Shown here one piece after another: positions 1 to 12,100 of a DNA stretch of 64,000 nucleotides. The DNA comes from Morella rubra (lineage: Eukaryota; Streptophyta; Magnoliopsida; Fagales; Myricaceae), in NCBI GenBank assembly GCA_003952965.2, contig CM025854.1, positions 11,477,588-11,541,587 of the forward strand, given 5' to 3'. A program made the translations under genes and the position numbers. The notes below the pieces were generated by a model. It was given only the letters and a program-made list of their open reading frames with translations, searched no databases and was not told the origin of the DNA. Positions within the stretch are counted from its first letter, which is position 1; the number at the start of each line of letters is the position of its first letter.

Positions 1-646
1 CTTAACTCACTGTACTTGTCAAGGCTTTCTTGCCCTTTATATATTTTGCACAAGGCTGAATGAAAAAACGCCTTTGTTTGGATTGCGTGTTTTATACATA
101 TGGTATATAGAAGAAGTGCTAGATCATAATCCTTTCTAATTTATTATCTGAAATTAATGGTTTAATTTGGAAAAGAGATAGACACAGAAATATGAATCTT
201 ATAACATTTAATATTGTTTCTATTAATTACCAAACAATACGAACTTTATTATAAGACTTATATGCTATGTTTATCTCCCCCCAACTTTGAGTAGCAAATT
301 AGAGAGTCTGTTTCTCAGATTATATGCTCCCTAGAGCATCTGGCAGCTTTTTCATCATTCACACAACAATCGTTACTCATTTCCGATGTATGCGAAAGTC
401 GGGGCTCAACGATGCAAGAATGCGGAAGACGAGAGAATCACATAGCTTTCTATTCTGACAATAGATTGCGGCACAATAGAACTACCATAAACAGCAGGCT
501 TAGAAGAGTTTATATAACTAGATTTAGCAGAACATGCACTAATCCACGGTCAATTTCACAGAATTGGGAAGAAAGGGGTTGAAGATTAAATGACCGTTGC
601 AAATCTCTATCACAAGAAGAAAATTGTAACAAGTGCGAGATGGAAA
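1..646. other. Left edge, no gene seen
   Basis: No coding region is recognisable here. The DNA is AT-rich, and its right part is presumably the 3' UTR and downstream flank of the leftward DUF642 gene that stops at 647. I see no tRNA, no repeat with clear ends and no exon with homology I know. Confidence 0.6.
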
Positions 647-2927
647 TTACGCCCGCCGTACCGGGACAACCCGAACTTGATCAAGAATAGGACCGCAAAG
701 AGACCCAAAGTCATCGTTTCTGGTATGGTAGAAGGAGCTGTAGAATGTGATTCTGGTCCTGGCTGACAGTGCTCTGAACTTTAAACTGACTGTCTTAAAC
801 CTGCCCTTGCCTTCGGATTTGAATGGGACTTTCAACGTATCTTTAGCAGCAAATGCTTCAACCATCATTGATCCATGGCAACCATTCTTTGCGTCTCCTA
901 CAGTGAAGGTAAGATTGTACAGCTTGTTGGGAACCGTTCTGAGAACTTGGGCAATGGCACTTTCTCTCCCTGCAACAAGTTCAACTGCAGCAAGTCCAAA
1001 AGGAACATTGAAGTGCTTCGAGTCTATGAACTTCACAGCTTTAAGCGATTCAATGATCCAACCGGGAAGTGGAGATGTGCGATCTTCTTGTCTTGGAGGA
1101 AGAAGGACGCCATTGGAAGAGTTGATTAAACGATGAGGACCCTCCTCGAACCCTGGATTCTTGACCAAGTTATCTGCAGAGAGTCATTCAAACCAATTAT
1201 TCATAGATTTCAAAGAAACAGACACATTTCCATCATAGTAGTATCTCATGCGTTTAATTAGGCTATATCAATCTGATATTAAAGTATAAATCTAACTACA
1301 ATCAGCACTAGTAAATTGGCAGACCAATCGAAAAGCAAAACAATCAAATCAAACATCAAACAGAGTAAGGACTCGCAGCAAGGGTGCAAGTTCGGATCTG
1401 AGTGATACTATTGTTCTTCTCAAGGCTATTCCTTTGAAACTGTTTTAAGGGAATCACTTTACACAAAAGACTGCTTGGACTATTAGGAACTCGTGAAACA
1501 GCAGGTAAAATAAGGGATCAGACGGACATATGGAACAGGTCGCATGAAGGAGATAGCCCTCGATCTCACTGCCTATATAGAAGAAGAATATATCGGGGGG
1601 ATATCGACATACAAATTGATGGGAAGTAAATCTTGCAGATCAAGAGCAAACTATATTTTGACAAAAGCAATGTCCCATATCACATATGAAGCACTCCAAC
1701 TAAAGAAGTGGAGGAGAAATCTACATACAATTGGAGAAGAAGAGTTCCTAAAATGAGTTTCTAGGAAGGTAATACTGCAGAAAGAATAGTTATAAAATTC
1801 ACAAACTTAACAACACAAAATTTATATTGTCAGAAATAAAATTCACAACGATCTATTGCTACTTAGACTCTTTACCTCTTGTGGGTCTAGGAGGGAAGAG
1901 CTCCTTGATCGCAACAGCATCCAAGAGAGGTCCACAAGCAGGGTCCTCTTGAACCCCAGGATTGTGAAATGTCACTGTAACAACATTAGTAGTCGCAATG
2001 AATCCCCAAGCATAAGTGTCTCCTCCATCACTACTGTAGAGTGTCTGCAAGGGAAGGTCTCCTTTCTGAGGAGGCACTGTGACCCTCAAAACCTCATCTT
2101 GTGCGCATGTTCTTGAGGCCCCAAATGTAAGAGCATACAGAGAGCCTGGTTTGACCTTTATGGTCTGAGAGATTGAGGCCTCATTGCCAAGCCTCACAGC
2201 ATGGACACCATGAGCAACAGGGAAGAACATGCCTCCGGGCTGTGGCCCGCCGGAGATGTACTCCACCAAGCCGTTGATTTCCCATTTGGGCAGTGCATGT
2301 TTTCCAATGAGTACTGTTTTCTTTAGGTCACTGGGTTTTGGTTGTTCCTCAAAGTTGCCATTATCGAGGAATCCTGTACAAATAATGCAGAGCAACAGCA
2401 AATGAGAACTTTTGAAACTAGAAAAATATCAAATTTAAGCCTCTCTCTCTCTCTCAGTGTCTTAGGTGGTGCAAAAGGGAATCGTACAAAAACTGAGTAT
2501 GAGAGAGGGAGAATGTGGGAAATCGAAAAATGAACACTTCCAAACCAGATCAGATTCTAGAGCTAGTCCAAACGAGTGCGCACGACAGAATATGGAAATC
2601 CAACTTTCCGAAGCAGATCAGACTACCATACAGTCCATCCTATGCCAAATGGGTGTTAGAGAGAGAGAGAGAGAGAGAGAAGACAGCACAAGTACGAGGA
2701 GAGAAGACTCCCAGCAAAAAATAGATCAACTTTGACTCACAAAACCACAAGAACAAAAGCACAATCAACGTCAAGAGCACAAGATCCAGCTCCAAAAAAG
2801 GGAAAGCAGAATCTAAGCAGAATGGAGGTTAGATGCGAGCATTACCGTCCAAAAGTGTAGTTGCAAAAGCCGGAATAGTGAACAATAGCAAGGAGGCAGC
2901 AAGCAGTAGTGTCATTTTCCCAGCCAT
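647..2927 (-). CDS. DUF642 secreted cell-wall protein, 3 exons
   Basis: Three minus-strand exons (2927-2846, 2373-1876, 1173-647) join in phase 1 to encode about 368 residues, the usual size of this plant family. Residues 1-22 form a signal peptide (Met-Ala-Gly-Lys, a Leu/Ala-rich core, then Ala-Phe-Ala). Exon 2 begins after it with GFLDNGNFEE, which starts the first galactose-binding-like DUF642 module. Exon 3 carries the second module (NLVKNPGFEEGP) and the paired Cys of the CGPILDQV motif, matching CGPLLDAV of module one. Known family members are apoplastic, bind cellulose or pectin methylesterase, and affect wall remodelling; that role is inferred here. The frame is intact with standard GT-AG splice sites. 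The start is the only Met giving a complete signal peptide. From memory the nearest Arabidopsis gene may be At3g08030, which fits the ATAB2-PHD context elsewhere in the window. Confidence 0.93.
2429..2682. repeat. CT and GA microsatellites in DUF642 intron 1
   Basis: A CT run (about 2441-2456) and a GA run (about 2659-2682) lie in the first intron of the DUF642 gene. They are simple repeats with no coding sense and are likely length-polymorphic. Confidence 0.7.
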
Positions 2928-3024
2928 TTTGTTTAAGAAAATAGACAGCAACTAGGAAGAGCGAGAGAGAAAGAACTGCAATGGGGTTTGCCTTGGCAGA
3001 AGAGCAGAGTGCTTCAGCCCTCTC

Positions 3025-3032
3025 TATTTATA
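3025..3032 (-). promoter_or_regulatory. TATA box of the DUF642 gene
   Basis: On the minus strand the sequence reads CCAGTATAAATAGAGAG about 100 bases upstream of the DUF642 ATG, a near-consensus plant TATA box. It predicts transcription starting near 2995 and a 5' leader of about 70 nt rich in GA. Confidence 0.6.
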
Positions 3033-3657
3033 CTGGAAAATGAGATAGTGGGTACTGGGCTTGGGAAAGGAGGAAGAAAAAGGTTAGCTGAAATCACGTT
3101 GAAAACCCACTGCGTTTGTGCTCAATGAAGCATCATCTCTGGTGCTTTTGTCTGCCTGTCTCATGTTATATCAAGACCGACTTTTTCTCCATAATTAATG
3201 CCACTGATCTGTTGGTAATTTATCTCTCTTTAGCTGAGGATGCTCAAGGGCTTAAATATATTTCTCTTTCACTGTTACAGCCACAAGTTAAAGCGGCAGC
3301 TGACAATTATTACTGTTATTTCCTCTTTTCTTTAAATAATGCAGAAAGTGTTGTGACAATAAAGAAGTACTCGGGCTTCTGTGCAATGTCGTTGGCAGTG
3401 TTTGGTGATGGTGTCGAAACTGTTCTTGGTGCTAGTACAGACCACAGTACTCAGTAGTGTTGGCAATTGCTTTAAATTGGTAACCTTGTGATGGCTGGCA
3501 GCAAGGATAGCAGAGGGAGAGAAGAACGAACTAGTCGCAATATGGAAGACAAGACATGTGCCCTTCCATGAATCGAGGGCCCAATATACTTGGACTGGAA
3601 GTGGCAGGATAACCTGAACATTTAACTTGTTTGAGAAATTACCATACGTATCATTCT

Positions 3658-4228
3658 TAGGCCTATCCCTCTATCACACATGACAAGCGGTTCGTTCTTG
3701 AGGCGATATCCCATATCAACTTATTTGAGAAATTAATATAAATTACGATACATATCAAGATCTTCGTTTTCTAAAAAGAATTATAAATTTTTTAAGATTT
3801 TGATAAAATTGTGAATATTTATAAAGATTGAATTTTTATAGATTTTTGTGTAAAGATTGTAAAAAGTTTTAAAAATATTTAATTTTTTTTTAAGTTTGTA
3901 AAAAGGTGTAAAAAAAAATGCTTTGATATAATATTTAATAAAAAAATATTGGAGTTTTAAGTGAAAAAAATAAAGATAAAAAATTTTGTTATAATTTATT
4001 TTTTTTAAAAGGTACCAAAGTTTATGTGAAAAGTTGTTGGAAATTGTGTAAAATATATTAGTGTATATATAAAATTTTTGAGATTTAAAATATTTATTTT
4101 ATAAATTTTATTAAATACATTTATATATTTTATAATACTTTTACAGACGAACATGCTTATTATTTCATGATTAGGCTTATTTTTCTGTCACACCATGTGA
4201 TAAGCCGTTCGTTTTGAGGAGATATCCA
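3658..4228. repeat. AT-rich block flanked by ~55-bp direct repeats
   Basis: The stretch at 3658-3712 (AGGCCTATCCCTCTATCACA onward, ending GCGATATCCCA) recurs at 4171-4228 (AGGCTTATTTTTCTGTCACA onward, ending GAGATATCCA) in the same orientation. Between them lies about 450 bp of very AT-rich DNA with poly-A and poly-T tracts. This could be a degenerate non-autonomous element or two fragments of one repeat family. No target-site duplication was identified. Confidence 0.45.
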
Positions 4229-5380
4229 GGATCACTATAAAATTGGTAATTGTGTTTTCTTTCTTTATTTTGATTCTGTGTCTGATGACTTCTAATCCCG
4301 GTTGTGTTTGAAGCCCCCAATCAAAGAGGCTCAACAAGCTCGAAAATTGAGCTGAAAATTCAAGACCCAAAAAAAAAAAAGGCTCGACAGCCTCACTTGT
4401 CTACCTGCCAGCCTAACCCTTGTCCTAACAATAGCAATCCCCCATATCAAAATCAATTACAAAATTGAAAAATAACGTGTATTATCAGTCAGACATCCAG
4501 AAAAAATAAAAATCATATCTCTGTTTAATATGTTATTTGTGATGAGGAAAAAAGAAAACGATAAAACAATTAAAACCAGGAGCGTATCTCTGTCAAACAC
4601 GATATCATGCCCCACAATTGAAGAAATAACTTCCAATAAAATCTATCCCACGTGCAGTGTCGGTTGTTTTGGGATGAAATTTCGGTGTAGTTTTCTCGCC
4701 GATCAGCCCGAGATCCTCTTCTGGTTCACCTCTGTTTTCCAGGATTAGCGTGGACAAGAGGACACCCAACATATGGGTTCTCAAGTCTTTCTTACTCGGG
4801 TTGCGAGTCAAATTTGTGCGTACTCTCGTGCTATAACCAGCGAGGAACGGTGAGCATGTGCAAATGGGGCCAGAGTATGGGCCCCTGATTCTCAGAAAGC
4901 CGCGGACTAAGTGATAATGCGGGCCCACGCTGGGACATAGAAAAAAGGTGCAGCTCTTCGCCCAGACAGTGGGTCACAATTAGTTTTACAGGTAAATTTA
5001 TTTTTAAAATTTTATCATTGTTACAAAAATTTATCTCTTCTTATTTTTTTAATTCTTATAAACTTTTTGATCACTCTCATAAATTTTTTCATTTTTCACC
5101 TTTTTTCACTCAAAATTTTAATCATTCTAAAATTTTATTTTTAAACATCATGTTAAAATTTTTATTATCTAGAGACGTCGTTTATAGGTGTAATAGATCT
5201 ACATATCTTATCAAAGTATCATAAAACGGTTACTAATTCGAAAACAGAAATACTCATATTGAATATTATATGGGTCATATTATTTGACAATTAATATAAG
5301 TAACATTACATATTTTAAGGATGATATATCGCATTTAAAAAAGTTAAATAGTAGCCGCTCTTTCCATTCTATCTTCTTAT

Positions 5381-5703
5381 ATAGAGTCTTCACCGTCTTT
5401 GTTGCAAATTTTTTATACTTTGTTGTCACAATTCAAAATTTGAAATTTAGTCGGACTCTTATATCTTTTTAAATTAGACCATTTAATTCAAACAACAAAT
5501 TAAAGAATATCTTTGTTCGTGCAAATGTGAATTAGACCTATTTTCCTGCATAGAGTCTTCACCGCTCTTAGTTGCAAATTTTTTATACTTTGTTGTCACA
5601 ATTCAAAATTCAAAATTTAGTCGGACTCTTATATCTTTTTAAATTAGACCGTTTAACTCGAATAATAAATTAAAGAATATCTTTGATCATGCAAATGTGA
5701 ATT
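5381..5703. repeat. Tandem duplication, two copies of ~155 bp
   Basis: Copy 1 (5381-5533) and copy 2 (5550-5703) both begin ATAGAGTCTTCACCG and end GCAAATGTGAATT, and they agree at most positions. Shared landmarks include TTAGTCGGACTCTTATATC and TTTTTATACTTTGTTGTCAC. It is non-coding and lies about 0.4 kb upstream of the TOP2 leader. Confidence 0.85.
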
Positions 5704-5784
5704 CATATGTTATATTTCTTCGCATTGGGTTCAGGAATGAAGCTAAAAAAAGAACAGGATGAATCTGTCTGAGATATGTGATTG

Positions 5785-5980
5785 ACACTTCGTGGGCCTA
5801 AAATCCAATCAAAACCCATCACCTTCTTCTCTCCCCCAGCCCAGATCGCTTCACCATACAAAGCCCACTACATGCTCTGTTCCCCCACTATTCCAAAAAC
5901 CTCGTTCCGACCGTCAATAAATTTTCAACACCTCCCGCCCAAACTCCAAATTCAAATTTCGAAACGCATTTGACCGTTGC
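5785..5980 (+). promoter_or_regulatory. TOP2 promoter: site II elements and MSA-like box
   Basis: TGGGCC/TGGGCT (site II, TCP-type) cores occur on either strand near 5791, 5841 and 5861. A mitotic-specific-activator-like core lies on the minus strand at 5970-5979 (CAACGGTCA, fitting YAACGGYYA). Site II boxes are common in proliferation genes and MSA boxes bind MYB3R factors in G2/M. Both suit a topoisomerase II gene, but function is inferred from the motifs alone. Confidence 0.4.
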
Positions 5981-6127
5981 TCCCTTCCCCACAAACCCCT
6001 CTATCCGTCTAGAAGCCTCCTCAGAGGCACACTCTCCGTGTCTGAACCATACACCAAGAAAGCAGAAACGTTTCGCTCTCCGAACAAACCCAAAAGAAAC
6101 GCCTCATCGGTACCCCGCCAAGTCACC

Positions 6128-9100
6128 ATGGCAATCGAGAAGAGACGCCCCTTACAGACCAGCAACGCCGCCAACATGGAGCCCATGCCCACCGCCGGAC
6201 CTACCACCACCAAGACCATCGAAGAAATGTACCAGAAGAAGAGCCAGCTCGAGCACATCCTCCTCCGACCCGACACCTATATCGGCTCTATCGAGAAGCA
6301 CACACAGACCCTCTGGATCTACGAGTCTGATCGCATGGTTCACCGGCCCATCACCTTCGTGCCCGGTCTCTATAAGATCTTCGACGAGATCCTTGTCAAC
6401 GCCTCTGACAACAAGCAGCGCGACCCCAAGATGGACTCCGTTAAGGTCGTCATCGACGTGGAGGAAAATTGCATCAGCGTGTACAACAATGGGGATGGGG
6501 TGCCCGTGGAGATTCATCAGGAGGAGAAAGTGTATGTGCCGGAGCTCATCTTCGGACACTTGCTTACCAGTAGTAACTACGACGACACGGAGAAGAAGAC
6601 CACTGGTGGGCGCAACGGCTACGGAGCCAAGCTCACGAACATCTTCTCCACCGAGTTCATCATCGAGACCGCCGATGGGAGACGCCAAAAGAAGTACAAG
6701 CAGGTATTGATGAACTGGTTAGTGTTTCTTATTTTATTTGTTATGGTTTTTGGCTTTGATTCTATGGTTTTATTTGTTTGGTCTTGACTGTTTAAAGTTA
6801 ATGATGTGTACTTCATTTTCTAGCTTGTATAAATTACATTTCGTGATTGATTCTCTTGATCGTGGTTTAGGGAATTCTGTAGAATCACTTATGCTTTAGG
6901 TTGTTCTTTTGAAGGGTTTTTTTTGGAGATTCTTGGTGTTGCTTTGCTTGATTGCTTTCTTCATGGAAAAAAAATACATAATAAGGGTTTGTTTGATGGG
7001 CGATTATATATGGTTTGCGCATTTTAATTTTTTTGGAGATTAGTAGAATTTAGTCTTATGTGATGCGAGCATCAATAGAATATTGTTTGAGCATTTTGAT
7101 TTTTTCTCCTGTTTATCAATTAGGCTTTATGTCTAATTTTTTGCTCTTGTAGTTACCAGGTATGTTTTCACAGTTTTTGGTTTGAGGGGTTATGTTAGTA
7201 AACAAGTAGGTTTGTAATATATCATAGGTTAGCACCGTGCTCTACATTAAAGTTGAGCCATTTGAAATTCATATTGTTTTCAGCTGTGTGATAAATTTAG
7301 TGAATTGGTTTTGCTGAATTGAAGGTATTCTCTAACAACATGGGAAACAAATCTGAACCGGTCATATCAAAGTGTAAAGAGAGCGAGAACTGGACGAAGG
7401 TGACATTTAAGCCCGACTTAGCAAAATTTAACATGACCCACCTGGAGGACGACGTGGTTGCTCTGATGAAAAAGCGGGTGATTGACTTGGCTGGTTGCCT
7501 TGGAAAGTCTGTGAAAGTTGAACTAAATGGAAGTCGGGTCCCCATAAAATCATTTGCGGATTATGTTAATCTTTACTTAGTGTCTGCTACTAAATCTACA
7601 CCAGAGAAACCTCCCAGGTTCTTTTTATGGAACTTTAGTTCCTTGAGTTTTCTTTTGCCTTAGGTTTTTCAGCTTTTTCCCCGTTCTTAGTATATATTTG
7701 CTTACTGGATCCTTTGATTTTCTCAGCTATCATGTGAAAGCTAATGATAGGTGGGAGATATGCGTGAGTCTTAGCGAAGGGCAGTTTCAACAGGTATCTA
7801 CAAGATCTTATGAGGCTAGGCCAGTAATGAGTTCATTACAGTGAATTTGTATGCGTCTTATAATGAGGTTTTGTTCTTTTTTAACTATTTTCCCAGGTCA
7901 GCTTTGTGAATGGGATCGCCACAACCAAGGGTGGAACCCATGTTGATTACATCACCAATCAAATTACAAACTACGTGATGAATTTTGTAAATAAGAAGAA
8001 TAAGAACGCCAACGTCAAAGCCCATAATGTGAAGAACTACCTGTGGGTTTTTGTCAATGCTCTTATTGACAATCCTGCCTTTGATTCCCAAACTAAGGAA
8101 ACTCTGACACTTCGTCAAAGCAGTTTTGGGACCAAGTGTGAGCTTTCACAAGATTTTCTGAAGAATGGTTCGTTTTGCTTACTTCTTTTTTTTTAATTTT
8201 CTTCTTCTTCTTTTTTCCTCTGAAATGAGTACGTTTCTTCATTGTTCATCATAGTAGGCACACAATATTACCATTGAAATGCAGGAGAGATTCTTATTTA
8301 CTAACTATTTTACAGTCACAAAATCCGGAATTGTTGAGAGTCTCCTGTCGTGGGCAAATTTCAAGCAGACAAAAGATCTTAAGAAAAGCGACGGAACGAA
8401 AACAGAGAAGATTCATGGAATTGAAAAGCTGGATGATGCTAACAAGGCTGGGGGAAAAGAATCTGATAAATGCACCTTGATTTTGACTGAAGGAGATTCT
8501 GCTAAGGCGCTTGCAGTAAGTTGCCATGTTATCATGTAGTTCATTTTTTAGTACCCATGTAGCTCCTTTTAGGTTTATCTTCTTATGAGTTCTGACATTA
8601 TTTTGTCTATGCAGTTGGCTGGGCTTGCTGCCGTTGGTCGAGATTACTATGGGGTCTTCCCATTGAGAGGTAAATTGCTCAATGTCAGGGAAGCCACCAG
8701 TAAACAGCTCACTGAGAACAAAGAAATTGGATTCATCAAGCAGATTCTTGGACTGCAGCAGAATAAAGAATACAACAGTGTCAAGTCCTTGAGATACGGT
8801 CATTTGATGATAATGACTGATCAGGTGTGATGCCTCGTGCTTCTTTTTCCTTCTGTTATTTTTTTCCATTTACAATCCTCTCAACAAGCACAGGCACATA
8901 TGCTTTCCTTTGCCAATCGTTTGACTTCTATGCTTCTATGGCTTTCCTTTGGCAATTGCTTGGATAAGAAACGTTTGATTTCTATGCTTGTACAGGATCA
9001 TGATGGCTCCCACATAAAAGGACTGCTGATCAATTTCATTCATTCTTACTGGCCATCACTCTTGAAAGTTCCATCTTTCTTGATTGAGTTTATAACTCCT

Positions 9101-12100
9101 ATCGTTAAGGTTGGTAGTTTTTGTTCACTGATCCAATGTTGACAAGTCTTTGATGCTAAGCGGAACCATCTTGAAGGAAGATTATCTGTCAATGTCTTTG
9201 CAGGCAACTCACAAAAATGGGACACAATTTTCATTTTATACCATACCAGAGTATGAGTCATGGAAGGAAAGTTTGACAGGCAATGCAAGTGGCTGGTCCA
9301 TCAAGTACTATAAGGTTTGCCCTTTTGAGTTATTACATGGAATCAGATCCAATTAGATCACCTTTTATTCTGCCATCTCTTCTCTGTCTTTGCTATTCTT
9401 CTGCCATGTGCCAACTTTTTTTCTGTTCTATAGGGGTTGGGAACAAGCACATCCAAGGAAGGGAGGGACTACTTTTCGAATCTCGATAAGCACAGGAAAG
9501 ATTTCATTTGGGAAGATGATCAAGATGGGGAGGCCATTGAGTTGGCATTTAGTAAGAAGAAGATAGAAGAGAGGAAGAATTGGCTCAGGCGCTTTGAGGT
9601 CAAAGTTTTGCCTTATTTTCCTGTGTTTATTAGAGAATTGAAGAGAATGTGTATCTAATGTAGTTGTCATTTTCTTAATTTGCAGCCTGGTACCCACCTT
9701 GATCAGACGGCCAAGTTCATAAAATACAGCGACTTTGTCAACAAGGAGCTCATATTGTTTTCCATGGCAGACCTTCAAAGGTCTATTCCCTCCATGGTTG
9801 ATGGCCTGAAGCCAGGTCAAAGGAAGATTCTTTTCTGCTCTTTTAAGAGGAACTTTGTCAAGGAAGCCAAAGTCGCACAGTTTTCTGGTTATGTGTCAGA
9901 GCATTCAGCTTATCATCATGGTGAGCAGAGTCTTGCAAGCACAATCATTGGGATGGCACAAGACTATGTGGGCAGCAATAACATCAACCTTCTTCAACCC
10001 AATGGCCAATTTGGCACTCGTAATTATGTGAGATCAACAAACCCCATGTGACACCTAAAAATGAATCAAGCTCAATGTTGCTTTGTACTTCTGATCTCCT
10101 GACATTTTATGTATAATATTGTTGCATCCAGGGAGGCAAAGATCATGCGAGTGCTAGGTACATATTTACTCGGCTTTCTCCTATCACAAGGTTTCTGTTC
10201 CATAAGGATGATGATGACCTTCTGGCCTACCTGAATGAAGATGGGCAAATAATTGAACCAACTTGGTATTCTTCTTGCCTCTCTGCTCTCTACTTCATAA
10301 ATAAGATCGCTTGCATTTCTTTTTATGGATGGCCTAACAAACCTAACAATTTTTTTTTTTTTGTTTTTCTAAACCTTAGGTATATGCCAATTATACCAAT
10401 GGTTCTTGTGAATGGTAGCGAAGGAATCGGAACTGGTTGGAGCTCTTACATTCCCAATTACAACCCAAAAGACATCATTGCAAATCTTAAGCACTTGTTG
10501 AATGGTGAGAACATGGAGCCAATGGATCCATGGTATAGATGGTTTAAAGGCACTATTGAGAAAACTGCAAAGGAAGCCGGGAACAGTTACACTGTTAGTG
10601 GAATTATAAAGTGAATGACACAACACTCAGGATAATGGAGCTGCCAGTTCGTAGGTGGACTCAGGATTATAAGGAGTTCCTGGAATCTATCTCTTCAAGG
10701 AATGAGGATCCTTTAATTGAAGTAAGTTCCTTTTTGAAAATTTGGAAAAGTTACCTTTGATTGTATCCAGTTTCTCATGAATATTTTTGGTGGCTGCAGG
10801 ATTTCAACATGAACTGTGACGACGTAACGGTTGACTTTGATATCATTTTGACCGAAGAGAACTTGATTAGGGCCAAACAAGAGGGTTTACTGAAGAAATT
10901 TAAACTAACCACAATCAGTACAAGTAACATGCACCTGTTTGACCCAAAAGGCGTGATAAAGAAGTATGACATGCCAGAACAAAGTATGTGAAAATAAAGT
11001 ACTTTTTCTCATCATATTTCAATGACAACGTACTTACAGTTTGTGATTTTCCTCTCTCAGTTCTTGAAGAATTTTTTCATCTGAGACTTGAATTTTATGA
11101 GATTAGAAAGGTGAGCTCATTTATGGCCACGAGAAAGAGTAGCAATAGCTGCTTAATATTTTGAAGCAGCTTCCTAGTGGGGAACAGCTATTAACCACGA
11201 TTCTCAAATGCATGCAGAAATTTCTATTGGACAAGCGTGAAATGGAGTTGCTGAAATTAGAAAACAAGGTCAGGTTTATCCTTGCGGTTGTAAATGGAGA
11301 TATCATTGTGAGCAACAGAAAGAGAGCTGATCTGTTTGTTGAGCTCCAAAGAAAGGGTTCCTTTTCCAAAGAAAACTAAAGCCGTTGAACCAGAGGTTGC
11401 TGGGGCAATTAGGATGTAGAAGAATCAGAAGATAACACGAAACATTGTTAGTCGCAATGAAGTACAGAAATCAGCGACTATGAGTAACTGGCCATGGCGA
11501 TTGAGAACCTTGACCCTTGAGAAGGTTCAGGAGCTGTGTGGTGACAGGGACAGGCTCATTAACACAAACATTGTTAGTCGCAATGAAGTACAGATCAGCG
11601 ACTATGAGTATCTACTGGCCATGGCGATTGGAACCTTGACCCTTGAGAAGGTTCAGGAGCTGTGTGGTGACAGGGACAGGCTCATTAAGGAGGTGGAGGA
11701 CTTGAGAAAGGAAACTCCTCGGTCTTTTTGGATGAAAGACTTGGATGCCCTGGAGAGGCAGCTCAATGTATGAATTAGAATTTAAAAATCTGCTGATTCT
11801 TCTATATATTGTTTCTTGACTAATTTATTTTCTGTCATTCAGGAGCTAGAAAAAACTGATGCTCAGGCAGAGGAGCTAAGAAAGAAATTGAGAAGTAAAG
11901 CAAAGGGTGAAGCTGCTGCAAAGGCCTCAAGACAAGCACCAAAGAATCCACGCAAGGACAATAGGAGAAAAGCAAGTAATGCAGAATCATTTGCAGAAAC
12001 CATCTCAACATCATCTACGTCAGCTATGGAAGTTGGTAGGCCTGGAACTATCTAACTTTTCATAACGTTTTAGCATTTCGTTGGGTGGTACGTTTACTTT

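Larger units (their letters stand above)
3033..5780. other. Intergenic region between DUF642 and TOP2
   Basis: About 2.7 kb with no supported gene. It is strongly AT-rich from 3760 to 4160 and from 4980 to 5750. It holds two repeat structures listed separately: a direct repeat of about 55 bp near 3658 and 4171, and a roughly 155-bp tandem duplication at 5381-5703. The small open frames here have no recognisable content. Confidence 0.6.

Noticed and set aside
6038-6127. N-terminal extension of TOP2 by 30 residues
   Set aside because: It would have to start at GTG, and the ATG at 6128 has an ideal context and gives the usual plant N-terminus.
6152-6688. Long open frame on the minus strand opposite TOP2 exon 1
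   Set aside because: It is an antisense shadow of a GC-rich conserved exon; its translation is compositionally odd and matches nothing known.
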